Positions 1-11,601 of a stretch of DNA of 64,000 nucleotides are shown here, piece after piece. Position numbers and translations under genes: made by a program. Origin of the DNA: Variovorax sp. dw_308. Lineage in GTDB: Bacteria; Pseudomonadota; Gammaproteobacteria; Burkholderiales; Burkholderiaceae_C. Numbering within the stretch: the first letter of the stretch is position 1; each line of letters starts with the position of its first letter. The stretch lies in NCBI RefSeq assembly GCF_019207085.1, contig NZ_JAATOM010000010.1, positions 124,001 to 188,000 on the forward strand. The letters are read 5' to 3'. The notes under the pieces were generated by a model. The model was not told the DNA's origin. It worked only from the letters and a program-made list of their open reading frames with translations, and did not search any database.

Positions 1-80
1 ACCGGATTGGGCGATCTTGATAAAGGCCGCTGTCCCGGCCGAGGATGCGCGGGCGGCGGAGGGCTTGATCCGGCGCTCTG

Positions 81-1244
<1,164 letters not shown>

Positions 1245-1386
1245 TGAAAGGCGACGACGATGAGGATTGCACGGAGATGGCCGGCAGCGGCGCCGGTACA
1301 CGGATTCGGCATTGTCCCCCAACGGCCTCCCTGTGATGACCGGCGGCATGTGGCACTTGGGGGCAAGACGGAGCCACAATCGCGGC

Positions 1387-2160
1387 ATGAGCACCACTCG
1401 CCACGAACTGCTGCACGCGCTGGATGTCCTGCTGGCGCCTGGCCGATTCAAGGACTACGCGCCGAACGGCCTGCAGGTGGAAGGACGCACCACGGTACGC
1501 AAGATCGTCTCCGGCGTTACCGCGAGCCGCGCGCTGATCGAGGCGGCCATCCATGCGGACGCCGACGCCATCTTCGTGCACCACGGCCTGTTCTGGCGCG
1601 GCCAGGACGGCCGCGTGACCGGCTGGATGCGGCAGCGGCTCGGTCTGCTGCTGGGCGACGACGTCAACCTGTTCGCCTACCACCTGCCGCTCGACGCGCA
1701 TCCGGAGTTGGGCAACAACGCGCAACTCGGCCTGCAGCTTGGATTGATCGCGCAGCCGGGGTCGGCGGGGCGCTTCGGCGAGCAGGATCTCGGATTCTTT
1801 GGCGGGCGCATCGACGGCGAGGGCTTCTCAAGCGCGACGGCCTTGTCGCTGCATATCGAGAAAGTGCTCAAGCGACCGGTGGCGCTGGTCGACCCGACGC
1901 ACCGCCCGATCAAGAAGATCGCCTGGTGCACCGGTGGCGCGCAGAGCTACTTCGAAGCTGCCATCGCCGCTGGCGCCGATGCCTTCATCACCGGCGAAAT
2001 CTCGGAGCCGCAGGCGCACTACGCGCGCGAGATGGGCGTCGCCTTCCTGGCCTGTGGACACCACGCGACCGAGCGCTTCGGCGCGCCAGCGGTCGCCGCG
2101 CACGTGGCCGCCACGCTTGGCCTGAAACACGAGTTCATCGACATCGACAACCCCGCGTGA
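1387..2160 (+). CDS. Nif3-like dinuclear metal-centre hexameric protein (YbgI family)
   Basis: 257 residues, the normal length for the bacterial NIF3/YbgI family, which forms hexameric toroids with a dinuclear metal site. Likely metal-ligand segments are visible: VHHGLFW near residue 65, YHLPLDAHPELGNN near 98-111, and GHHATERFGAP near residue 225. A cellular role has been proposed for some homologues (GTP cyclohydrolase-like, metal or DNA related) but none is firmly established, so none is assigned. The start is the ATG of MSTTRHELL; an upstream ATG in frame would add an unlikely arginine-rich leader. Its stop codon overlaps the pdxA start (GTGA), which suggests translational coupling. Confidence 0.88.
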   Translation: MSTTRHELLHALDVLLAPGRFKDYAPNGLQVEGRTTVRKIVSGVTASRALIEAAIHADADAIFVHHGLFWRGQDGRVTGWMRQRLGLLLGDDVNLFAYHLPLDAHPELGNNAQLGLQLGLIAQPGSAGRFGEQDLGFFGGRIDGEGFSSATALSLHIEKVLKRPVALVDPTHRPIKKIAWCTGGAQSYFEAAIAAGADAFITGEISEPQAHYAREMGVAFLACGHHATERFGAPAVAAHVAATLGLKHEFIDIDNPA

Positions 2161-3188
2161 AGCCCATCGCCATCACCCAGGGCGACCCGGCAGGCATCGG
2201 GCCGGAGATCATTGCCAAGGCATTTCGCGACGAGAGCGAACTGACACGCGCCTGCTTCGTGGTGGGCGACCTCGCCACGATGCGGCAGGCCAGCCAGTCA
2301 CTCGCGGCATTCGGTCGCCCCTCCGCTCCGGTGGCCCTCATCGAATCCGTCGAACAGGCGGGCAGCGTCCCCCCGCATTGCATCCCGGTGCTGCAGGCCA
2401 TTGCACCGCCCTTGGGCGTGGTAGTGGGTCAGGTTGGCGCCGCTGCGGGTCGTGCGGCCGGGGATGCGGTCGTGTGGGCCGCGCGTGCGGCACTGCGCGG
2501 CGACATTGCCGCAATCGTCACGGCGCCGCTCCACAAGGAATCGCTTCACGCGGCCGGCTTCGCCTTTCCCGGCCACACCGAATTGCTTCAGGCCGAGGCC
2601 GCCGCGTGGCTGAACCGCCCGGTGGCAGATGTGCCCGTGCGCATGATGCTGGCCAATGACGAATTGCGCACCGTGCTGGTCAGCATCCACATGTCGCTGC
2701 GCCATGCGATCGAGGCAGTGCACTTCGACGGCGTGCTCCAGACCCTGCGCATCACGCACGCGGCGCTCGGCGCTGCGTTGGGAAAGGCTCCCAGGATCGC
2801 GGTGGCCGGCCTCAATCCGCATGCGGGGGAAGGTGGACTGTTCGGGTCCGAGGAGCGGGAGATCATCGGGCCCGCCATCGCGGCGGCTTGCGCGGAGGGC
2901 ATCGATGCCCATGGACCCTACGCGCCCGACACCGTGTTCATGCGTGCGCGCACCGGCGAGTTCGACGTCGTGGTCGCGATGTACCACGACCAAGGTCTGA
3001 TCCCGGTCAAGTACCTGGGCGTGGAACAGGGAGTGAATGTGACGCTGGGACTGCCGCTGGTGCGCACCAGCCCCGATCACGGTACCGCCTTCGATATTGC
3101 CGGCACCGGCATTGCCGACCCCGCCAGCCTGCTCGCGGCCATTCACATGGCGCGAGCGCTGGCATGCACCCCGGTCAGCGGCGGTTGA
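2157..3188 (+). CDS. pdxA: 4-hydroxythreonine-4-phosphate dehydrogenase
   Basis: 343-residue PdxA, which oxidises 4-phosphohydroxy-L-threonine in the DXP-dependent pyridoxal 5'-phosphate pathway; cytosolic and metal dependent. The N-terminal ITQGDPAGIGPE signature, the HTELLQ segment, AMYHDQGLIPVKY and TSPDHGTAFDIAG motifs carry the expected metal and substrate residues. The start is a GTG whose last two bases are shared with the TGA of the Nif3-like gene, giving a protein beginning directly before the conserved signature. The 3' end overlaps mscL tail to tail by 14 bp. Confidence 0.95.
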   Translation: MKPIAITQGDPAGIGPEIIAKAFRDESELTRACFVVGDLATMRQASQSLAAFGRPSAPVALIESVEQAGSVPPHCIPVLQAIAPPLGVVVGQVGAAAGRAAGDAVVWAARAALRGDIAAIVTAPLHKESLHAAGFAFPGHTELLQAEAAAWLNRPVADVPVRMMLANDELRTVLVSIHMSLRHAIEAVHFDGVLQTLRITHAALGAALGKAPRIAVAGLNPHAGEGGLFGSEEREIIGPAIAAACAEGIDAHGPYAPDTVFMRARTGEFDVVVAMYHDQGLIPVKYLGVEQGVNVTLGLPLVRTSPDHGTAFDIAGTGIADPASLLAAIHMARALACTPVSGG

Positions 3189-3606
3189 GGCTGTCGCGGA
3201 TTTCGCGCAGCAACACGACGTCCTCGGGTGTCGCCGGCGGGGCTGCGGGCGCGGGTGGTTCGATGTTGCGCAGCCGGTTGATCTGCTTGACCATCATGAA
3301 GATGATGAAGGCCAGGATGACGAAGTTCACCGCGATGGTGATGAAGTTGCCATAGGCCAGCACCGGCACGCCGGCTTTTTTCAGGTCGGCCAGCGTGTTG
3401 GCCACGCCCGCGGGCGGCGTGCCGAGAACCACATAGAGATTCGAGAAGTCCAGCTTGCCGAAGACCATGCCCACCAACGGCATGATGATGTCTGCCACAA
3501 GCGAGTCGACGATCTTTCCGAAGGCCCCGCCAATGATCACGCCGACGGCAAGATCAATGACATTTCCCTTCACCGCGAACTCGCGGAATTCCTTCAAAAC
3601 GCTCAT
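3175..3606 (-). CDS. mscL: Large-conductance mechanosensitive channel
   Basis: 143 residues, typical for MscL, the homopentameric inner-membrane channel that releases solutes on hypo-osmotic shock. The amphipathic N-terminal MSVLKEFREFAVKGN segment, the first transmembrane helix with the pore motif VIIGGAFGKIVDSLV, the periplasmic loop, the second transmembrane helix around residues 72-95 and a short charged C-terminal helix are all present. It is transcribed alone, converging on pdxA and diverging from petA. Confidence 0.97.
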   Translation of the reverse strand: MSVLKEFREFAVKGNVIDLAVGVIIGGAFGKIVDSLVADIIMPLVGMVFGKLDFSNLYVVLGTPPAGVANTLADLKKAGVPVLAYGNFITIAVNFVILAFIIFMMVKQINRLRNIEPPAPAAPPATPEDVVLLREIRDSLNRR

Positions 3607-3676
3607 GTGGACTGTCCTCTCTACTGGTTATTGAAACTCGCCGAATACTAGGCGTTATGCGGGGCGCGCACCACCC

Positions 3677-3725
3677 ATTCAACGCATTTGCATCGTTGAA
3701 TCGGCGTCTAACGCTCCGCTACAAT
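3677..3725 (+). promoter_or_regulatory. Putative petABC promoter with an overlapping palindrome
   Basis: A sigma70-like promoter is visible: TTGAAT at 3696-3701 and TACAAT at 3720-3725, separated by 18 bp, 43 bp upstream of the petA ATG. The -35 box forms the right arm of an 8-bp inverted repeat, ATTCAACG (3677-3684) and CGTTGAAT (3694-3701), with a 9-base spacer. A palindrome over the -35 element is a typical repressor-site position; no regulator can be named. Confidence 0.5.
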
Positions 3726-3768
3726 CTCGGGTTGACCGAAGCATCCCGCGAAGATTTTGAGGACCCCC

Positions 3769-4383
3769 ATGAGTGACATCCCCGTCGGCAGCCCCAGGGT
3801 CGACACCAGCAAGCGGACATGGTTGATCGCATCCGGCTGCGCAGGCGCCGTGGGCGGCGTGGCCACTGCAATTCCGTTCGTCAGCACCTTTGAACCCTCG
3901 GAAAAGGCCAAGGCCGCTGGTGCTCCGGTCGAAGTCGATATTGGTGCCCTGAAGGTCGGCGAGAAGATGACCGTCGAATGGCGGGGCAAGCCCGTCTGGA
4001 TCCTCAAGCGCACGCCCGCCCAGGTCTCCGAGCTGGCCAAGCTCGATGGGCAACTGGCGGATCCGCAGTCCAAGCGTCATCCCGATGAATTCACGCCCAA
4101 GTACGCGCAGAACGAGCATCGCTCGATCAAGCCTGAAGTGCTGGTCGTGGTCGGTATCTGCACCCATCTCGGCTGCTCCCCGACCGACCGCTTCCAGGCC
4201 GGCCCGCAGCCCTCGCTGCCCAATGACTGGGAAGGCGGCTTCCTGTGCCCCTGCCATGGCTCGACCTTCGACCTTGCAGGCCGTGTGTTCAAGAACAAGC
4301 CCGCGCCCGACAACCTGCCGGTGCCGCCGCACATGTATCTCTCGGACACGCGCCTGCTGATCGGCGAAGACAAGAAAGCCTGA
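3769..4383 (+). CDS. petA: Ubiquinol-cytochrome c reductase iron-sulfur (Rieske) subunit
   Basis: 204-residue Rieske protein of the cytochrome bc1 complex; it carries the [2Fe-2S] cluster that accepts an electron from ubiquinol. The N-terminal membrane helix at about residues 16-38 follows a Lys-Arg pair and resembles an uncleaved Tat-type anchor. Cluster motif one is CTHLGC (Cys131, His133 as ligands, Cys136 in the disulfide) and motif two is CPCHGS (Cys160 and His163 as ligands, Cys162 in the disulfide). The ATG at 3769 is preferred over a TTG four codons upstream. First gene of the petABC operon; petB follows after 14 bp. Confidence 0.97.
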   Translation: MSDIPVGSPRVDTSKRTWLIASGCAGAVGGVATAIPFVSTFEPSEKAKAAGAPVEVDIGALKVGEKMTVEWRGKPVWILKRTPAQVSELAKLDGQLADPQSKRHPDEFTPKYAQNEHRSIKPEVLVVVGICTHLGCSPTDRFQAGPQPSLPNDWEGGFLCPCHGSTFDLAGRVFKNKPAPDNLPVPPHMYLSDTRLLIGEDKKA

Positions 4384-4397
4384 GGCACAGGAAGAAC

Positions 4398-5834
4398 ATG
4401 GCTGAATTCAAGGAAATCTCTCCCAATGCACCCGCCGGTGCCAAGTTGCTGAACTGGGTCGACAACCGGTTCCCGCTGTCGAAGCTCTACAACGAGCACA
4501 TGGGCGAGTACTTCGCGCCCAAGAACTTCAACTTCTGGTACATCTTCGGCTCGCTCGCGATGCTGGTCCTCGTGATCCAGATCGTGACCGGCATCTTCCT
4601 TGTGATGCACTACAAGCCGGACGCCACGCAGGCCTTCGCTTCGGTCGAGTACATCATGCGCGACGTGCCATGGGGCTGGCTGATCCGCTACATCCATTCG
4701 ACGGGTGCATCGGCCTTCTTCATCGTCGTGTACCTGCACATGTTCCGCGGGCTCATCTACGGCAGCTATCGCAAGCCGCGCGAGTTGATCTGGGTGTTCG
4801 GCTGCGCGATCTTCCTGTGCCTGATGGCCGAGGCCTTCATGGGCTACCTGCTCCCCTGGGGCCAGATGAGCTACTGGGGTGCGCAGGTGATCGTGAACCT
4901 GTTCGCCGCGGTCCCCTTCGTCGGTCCTGACCTGGCCCTGCTGATCCGCGGCGACTACGTGGTGAGCGACGCCACGCTGAACCGCTTTTTCAGCTTCCAC
5001 GTCATCGCCGTGCCGCTGGTGCTGCTGGGCCTGGTGGTCGCGCACTTGATCGCCCTGCACGAAGTGGGCTCGAACAATCCCGACGGCGTCGAGATCAAGG
5101 CCAAGCGCGGCGCCGATGGCCATCCGCTCGACGGCATTCCATTCCATCCGTACTACACGGTGCACGACATCTTCGGCGTGGTGGTGTTCCTGACGGTGTT
5201 CTCGGCAGTGATCTTCTTCGCGCCCGAGGCCGGCGGCTACTTCCTGGAGTACAACAACTTCATCCCAGCCGACTCGTTGAAGACGCCCAACCACATCGCG
5301 CCGGTCTGGTACTTCACGCCCTTCTATTCGATGCTGCGCGCCACCACCGACGACATGATCAAGGTGTTCTCGCTGATCGTGGCGCTCGGCGCGGTCTATG
5401 CGTTCGTCAAGGGCAAGATGGGCATGGGCCTCAAGATCGCGATTGCCGTGGTCGCGGTCATCGCCATCTACCTGCTCAATGTCTTCGATGCCAAGTTCTG
5501 GGGCGTGGTGGTGATGGGCGGCTCCGTCATCATCCTGTTCTTCCTGCCGTGGCTGGACAAGAGCGCGGTCAAGTCGATCCGCTACCGTCCGAGCTGGCAC
5601 AAGTATGTCTACGGCGTGTTCGTCTTCTTCTTCCTGATCCTTGGCTACCTGGGCATCCAGCCCCCGGGCGTGTGGGGCAACCTGGTGATCGGTTCGTTCG
5701 CGCTCGACATCGCGCAGACCATTTCGCAGATTGGCACGCTCCTGTACTTTGGCTTCTTCCTGCTGATGCCGGTGTGGAGCCGCCTGGGTGAATTCAAGCC
5801 TGTCCCCGACCGCGTGGTCTTTGCCGCGCACTGA
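4398..5834 (+). CDS. petB: Cytochrome b of the bc1 complex
   Basis: 478-residue polytopic membrane subunit that binds the two b hemes and holds the Qo and Qi quinone sites. The paired histidine segments that ligate heme are visible in HSTGASAFFIVVYLH and in FHVIAVPLVLLGLVVAHLI. The Qo-site tetrapeptide reads PVWY (residues 302-305) rather than the textbook PEWY. A fused cytochrome b N- and C-terminal domain arrangement and the length are normal for proteobacteria. Preceded by an AGGAAG-type ribosome site and followed 17 bp later by petC. Confidence 0.97.
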   Translation: MAEFKEISPNAPAGAKLLNWVDNRFPLSKLYNEHMGEYFAPKNFNFWYIFGSLAMLVLVIQIVTGIFLVMHYKPDATQAFASVEYIMRDVPWGWLIRYIHSTGASAFFIVVYLHMFRGLIYGSYRKPRELIWVFGCAIFLCLMAEAFMGYLLPWGQMSYWGAQVIVNLFAAVPFVGPDLALLIRGDYVVSDATLNRFFSFHVIAVPLVLLGLVVAHLIALHEVGSNNPDGVEIKAKRGADGHPLDGIPFHPYYTVHDIFGVVVFLTVFSAVIFFAPEAGGYFLEYNNFIPADSLKTPNHIAPVWYFTPFYSMLRATTDDMIKVFSLIVALGAVYAFVKGKMGMGLKIAIAVVAVIAIYLLNVFDAKFWGVVVMGGSVIILFFLPWLDKSAVKSIRYRPSWHKYVYGVFVFFFLILGYLGIQPPGVWGNLVIGSFALDIAQTISQIGTLLYFGFFLLMPVWSRLGEFKPVPDRVVFAAH

Positions 5835-5851
5835 GGCAGGAGCTCAAGACA

Positions 5852-6607
5852 ATGAAGAAACTGATCCTCACGCTTGTGGCCGCGTTTGCCCTGATGGGTG
5901 GCGCACATGCCAACGAAGAAGGCCTTGCCTGGGACAAGGCGCCCAACAAGACCAACGACGTCGCATCGCTGCAGAACGGCGCCAAGCTGTTCGTCAACTA
6001 CTGCCTCAGCTGCCATTCCGCGGCCTTCATGCGCTACAACCGCTTGCAGGACATCGGCATCACCGAGCAACAGATCAAGGACAACCTGCTGTTCACGACC
6101 GAGAAGGTCGGTGAGACGATGAAGGCGAACATCGATCCGCGCCAGGCCAAGGAATGGTTCGGTGTGAATCCGCCCGACCTGACCCTGGTGGCCCGTTCGC
6201 GCGCGGGCCATGGCGGCACCGGCGCCGACTACCTCTACACCTATCTGCGCACGTTCTATCGCGACGACACCAAGGCCACCGGCTGGAACAACCTCGCATT
6301 TCCGAGCGTCGCAATGCCGCACGTGATGTGGGAGCTGCAAGGCGACCGCCGCCCTGTCTACGGCAAGATCGAGGCGCACGGCCACGAGACGGAAGTGTTC
6401 AAGGGCTGGGAGCAACTGACGCCCGGCAAGATGACGCCGTTGCAATACGACCAGGCCGTGGGTGACCTCGTGAACTACCTGCAATGGATGGCTGAACCCG
6501 CGCAGAACACGCGCGTGCGCGTCGGCGTCTGGGTGCTGCTGTTCCTGTTGATGGCCGTGGTCTTTACCTGGCGCCTCAATGCGTCGTACTGGAAAGACGT
6601 CAAGTAG
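5852..6607 (+). CDS. petC: Cytochrome c1 of the bc1 complex
   Basis: 251 residues. It has a cleavable signal peptide (about residues 1-20, ending AHA), the heme c motif CLSCH (Cys51, Cys54, His55), a probable axial-Met region (SVAMPH) and a C-terminal membrane anchor helix at about residues 221-241 ending in WRLNASYWKD. It passes electrons from the Rieske centre to soluble cytochrome c on the periplasmic side. It is the last gene of petABC and is followed by two hairpins, the second with a T-run. Confidence 0.97.
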   Translation: MKKLILTLVAAFALMGGAHANEEGLAWDKAPNKTNDVASLQNGAKLFVNYCLSCHSAAFMRYNRLQDIGITEQQIKDNLLFTTEKVGETMKANIDPRQAKEWFGVNPPDLTLVARSRAGHGGTGADYLYTYLRTFYRDDTKATGWNNLAFPSVAMPHVMWELQGDRRPVYGKIEAHGHETEVFKGWEQLTPGKMTPLQYDQAVGDLVNYLQWMAEPAQNTRVRVGVWVLLFLLMAVVFTWRLNASYWKDVK

Positions 6608-6620
6608 TCCAACGCCGATC

Positions 6621-6684
6621 GGGCGCGCTGCGCGCCCGGTCCCGCAGAGTGGGTTGCCAACGCGACCCACTCTTTTTGATTTTT
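6621..6684 (+). terminator. Two consecutive hairpins between petC and sspA, the second a rho-independent terminator
   Basis: The first hairpin is perfect: GGGCGCG (6621-6627), loop CTG, CGCGCCC (6631-6637). The second has 9-bp arms AGAGTGGGT (6646-6654) and ACCCACTCT (6665-6673) with a 10-base loop and is followed by TTTTGATTTTT. The second is a canonical intrinsic terminator that would separate petABC from sspA; its T-tract lies just before the sspA ribosome site. Confidence 0.8.
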
Positions 6685-6699
6685 AGGAGGCCTTTCGCC

Positions 6700-7311
6700 A
6701 TGATGGTTTTGTATTCAGGAACGACCTGCCCTTTCTCCCATCGTTGCCGCTTCGTGCTGTTCGAAAAAGGCATGGACTTCGAAATCCGTGACGTCGATCT
6801 CTACAACAAGCCCGAAGACATCAGCGTGATGAACCCGTACGGCCAGGTGCCGATCCTGGTCGAGCGTGACCTGATCCTGTACGAGTCGAACATCATCAAC
6901 GAGTACATCGACGAGCGCTTCCCGCATCCGCAGCTGATGCCCGGCGACCCGGTCGACCGCGCCCGCGTGCGCCTGTTCCTGCTCAACTTCGAGAAGGAAC
7001 TGTTCGTGCACGTCTCGACGCTCGAGAACCGCACGGCCAAGGGCAACGAGAAGGCGCTGGAAAAGGCCCGCTCGCACATCCGCGACCGCCTGACGCAGCT
7101 CGCGCCTGTGTTCTTGAAGAACAAGTACATGCTGGGCGACAATTTCTCGATGCTCGACGTCGCGATTGCACCCCTGCTGTGGCGCCTGGATTACTACGGC
7201 ATCGATCTCAGCAAGAATGCGGCGCCGCTGCTCAAGTACGCCGAACGCATCTTCTCGCGCCCGGCCTATATCGAAGCGCTGACGCCGTCCGAAAAGGTGA
7301 TGCGCAAGTAG
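6700..7311 (+). CDS. sspA: Stringent starvation protein A (glutathione S-transferase fold)
   Basis: 203 residues with an N-terminal thioredoxin-like GST domain (MMVLYSGTTCPFSHRCR at the start, cis-Pro segment GQVPILVE near residue 46) and an all-helical C-terminal domain. SspA binds RNA polymerase in enteric bacteria and affects stationary-phase and acid-stress gene expression. The ATG at 6700 was chosen because a perfect AGGAGG (6685-6690) lies 9 bases upstream. Placement downstream of petABC and just before sspB is the conserved betaproteobacterial order. Confidence 0.93.
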   Translation: MMVLYSGTTCPFSHRCRFVLFEKGMDFEIRDVDLYNKPEDISVMNPYGQVPILVERDLILYESNIINEYIDERFPHPQLMPGDPVDRARVRLFLLNFEKELFVHVSTLENRTAKGNEKALEKARSHIRDRLTQLAPVFLKNKYMLGDNFSMLDVAIAPLLWRLDYYGIDLSKNAAPLLKYAERIFSRPAYIEALTPSEKVMRK

Positions 7312-7342
7312 AGTTTGCAAAACTAGGCAAACTACGCTTTAA

Positions 7343-7900
7343 ATGATCAACGCCCTCGAATCGACTTCCACCCGTCCCTATCTGATCCGGGCCCTCTATG
7401 AGTGGTGCACCGACAATGGGTACACGCCCTATGTCGCGGTGCAGGTCGACGATTCGGTCCAGGTGCCGCGCGAGTACGTGAAGAACGGCGAGATCGTCCT
7501 GAACATCAGCTTCGACGCGACCAGCTCGCTCAAGCTTGGGAACGATTTCATCGAGTTCAAGGCGCGCTTTGCCGGCACGGCGCGGGAAATCAGCGTGCCC
7601 GTGGGCCGGGTGATCGCGATCTACGCCCGCGAGAACGGACAGGGCATGGCGTTTCCTGCGCCAGCGCCTGCAGAGCCTGCTCCGGCGATGCCTTCCATGC
7701 CGGCATTGCCCGTCCCGAATCCCGCTTCGCGCACGCCGTTGCGCGACACCGCGCGCGGCGGCGAGGGCGATGCAAGCAAGGTCGTGCACCTCGTGCCTGA
7801 AGATGGCGCCGGCACGGCCAGCGGGCATGCGGACCTGGACGAGCCTCCGCGTCCACCGGCTGGCGGCGGCGCCCGCCCGTCGCTCAAACGCATCAAGTAG
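7343..7900 (+). CDS. sspB: ClpXP protease specificity-enhancing factor SspB
   Basis: 185 residues. The N-terminal substrate-binding domain (about 1-105: TRPYLIRALYEWCTDNGYTP, then IVLNISFDAT) recognises ssrA-tagged polypeptides; it is followed by a low-complexity Ala/Pro linker and a short C-terminal tail (PSLKRIK) of the kind that docks on the ClpX zinc-binding domain. SspB tethers tagged substrates to ClpXP. The start ATG lies 31 bp after the sspA stop, so the two genes probably form an operon. Confidence 0.93.
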   Translation: MINALESTSTRPYLIRALYEWCTDNGYTPYVAVQVDDSVQVPREYVKNGEIVLNISFDATSSLKLGNDFIEFKARFAGTAREISVPVGRVIAIYARENGQGMAFPAPAPAEPAPAMPSMPALPVPNPASRTPLRDTARGGEGDASKVVHLVPEDGAGTASGHADLDEPPRPPAGGGARPSLKRIK

Positions 7901-7949
7901 GGCAACCCGGCCAGGCGCCAGCGCACTGGTCGCTAAAATTCGCAGTTAC

Positions 7950-8025
7950 GCCGCTTTAGCTCAGTTGGTAGAGCACCCGCCTTGTAAGCGGAAGGTCGTC
8001 AGTTCGATTCCGACAAGCGGCACCA
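7950..8025 (+). tRNA. tRNA-Thr (anticodon TGT)
   Basis: A full 76-nt cloverleaf with encoded CCA. The acceptor stem pairs GCCGCTT with AAGCGGC, discriminator A, then CCA at 8023-8025. The D-arm has AGCTCAGTTGGTAGAGC, the anticodon loop CTTGTAA gives anticodon TGT, and the T-arm has the TTCGATTC core. The top pair of the anticodon stem is a C-A mismatch. A -10-like TAAAAT lies at 7934-7939. Confidence 0.97.
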
Positions 8026-8032
8026 AATCCAG

Positions 8033-8063
8033 GCCCGGTAGCGTCCAATGCATCCGGGCTTTT
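8033..8063 (+). terminator. Intrinsic terminator after tRNA-Thr
   Basis: GCCCGG (8033-8038) pairs with CCGGGC (8054-8059) across a 15-base loop and is followed by TTTTCATTT. It sits 8 bp after the tRNA CCA end. The convergent DciA-like gene ends 37 bp further on, so the hairpin may serve the tRNA only. Confidence 0.6.
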
Positions 8064-8099
8064 CATTTGCACCGTCTGCAGGCCGCGACCCCGCCCGCC

Positions 8100-8405
8100 T
8101 CACCGCTTGGTCTGCACCTTGATGCGGATCGTGGCGTCATCCCATCCCTTGGCTCGCAGTCGCGCCTGCAGCATCGGCACCAGCTGCCGCAGCTTGGCCG
8201 CCGCGGCACTGCCCCGCACGAGCACGCACCACACCCCGTCCTCCACCGGCCCGGCCTGGAGGGCGGGGCGCATCTCCAGCGGGATCAGGTCGAGCACCGC
8301 GCGCAGGCGCTCGTTCGTGTCGCGGACACGGGCGGCCAGGCTCGCAAGCGCGGGCGAGGCTTCGGTGGCCTGCTGCAGGGTGACGGCGTTGAATCGGGTG
8401 CTCAT
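8100..8405 (-). CDS. DciA-like (DUF721) protein, putative replicative-helicase loader
   Basis: 101-residue protein resembling the DciA/DUF721 domain: a short N-terminal helical region followed by the core pattern GVWCVLVRGSAAAAKLRQL and LQARLRAKGW with a basic tail. DciA is the ancestral loader of DnaB helicase in bacteria lacking DnaC, and the gene is frequently found beside secA, as here (divergent, 178 bp away). The protein is short for the family and lacks a long N-terminal extension. The family call is from local similarity by eye, so the helicase-loading function is inferred. Confidence 0.65.
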   Translation of the reverse strand: MSTRFNAVTLQQATEASPALASLAARVRDTNERLRAVLDLIPLEMRPALQAGPVEDGVWCVLVRGSAAAAKLRQLVPMLQARLRAKGWDDATIRIKVQTKR

Positions 8406-8583
8406 GGGCGTGGTGATAGGGATGCGGCAAGCGGGCTAAAATCTGCGGTTGGCCGGCGTTCGCGCTGGCCGGGCGAGCTTGCATTCTTGCAATTGCGCAA
8501 AGCGCGCCCACTTGCATCCACCATATCTTAGGGATTTCGGCCGCAGTGCCTGACGCTGTCGGGCGCCCGTCCATCCTCCACTC

Positions 8584-11364
<2,781 letters not shown>

Positions 11365-11370
11365 GAAGGT

Positions 11371-11489
11371 GTGAATATTCCTGTTACGGACGCCAATCCC
11401 GGAGCTGCGGTGCTCATCGCACAAGAGTGCGGTTCCGCTCCTCGACCCGACCTTGGCGCCCTCGCTACGGAATCTTCACGCCTTCTACG
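11371..11489 (+). repeat. Intergenic sequence downstream of secA related to the one downstream of proB
   Basis: The 237-bp gap between secA and argJ has no convincing gene. Its first part resembles the segment at 27932-27997: both begin TGAATnTTCCTG and both contain GGCGCCCTCGCT followed by CGGAATCTT and ACGC (11455-11481 here, 27962-27988 there). Read from a GTG at 11371 it encodes MNIPVTDANP...DLGALATESS, and the proB copy encodes MNLPAADIDLGALAAES. The copies differ by about 50 bp of extra internal sequence here. It could be a duplicated gene remnant or a small dispersed repeat; no function is assigned. Confidence 0.4.
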
Positions 11490-11601
11490 CACACCTTGGA
11501 CTCCCCGCCTTTGCTGCGCTTGGCCAATGCACCGGTGGCCCGGCGTTGCCGGTCCGCGGTGATTCTGGAATTGAACAAGCGCGTTTCTGGAGATAACTTT
11601 C

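Noticed and set aside
1..80. Possible gene end at the left edge of the window
   Set aside because: Six-frame reading of these 80 bases gives no recognisable protein end, so nothing is assigned.
4077..5831. 584-codon minus-strand frame opposite petB
   Set aside because: Composition rich in His, Asp, Glu and Arg, the usual mirror of a high-G+C gene; petB on the other strand is unmistakable.
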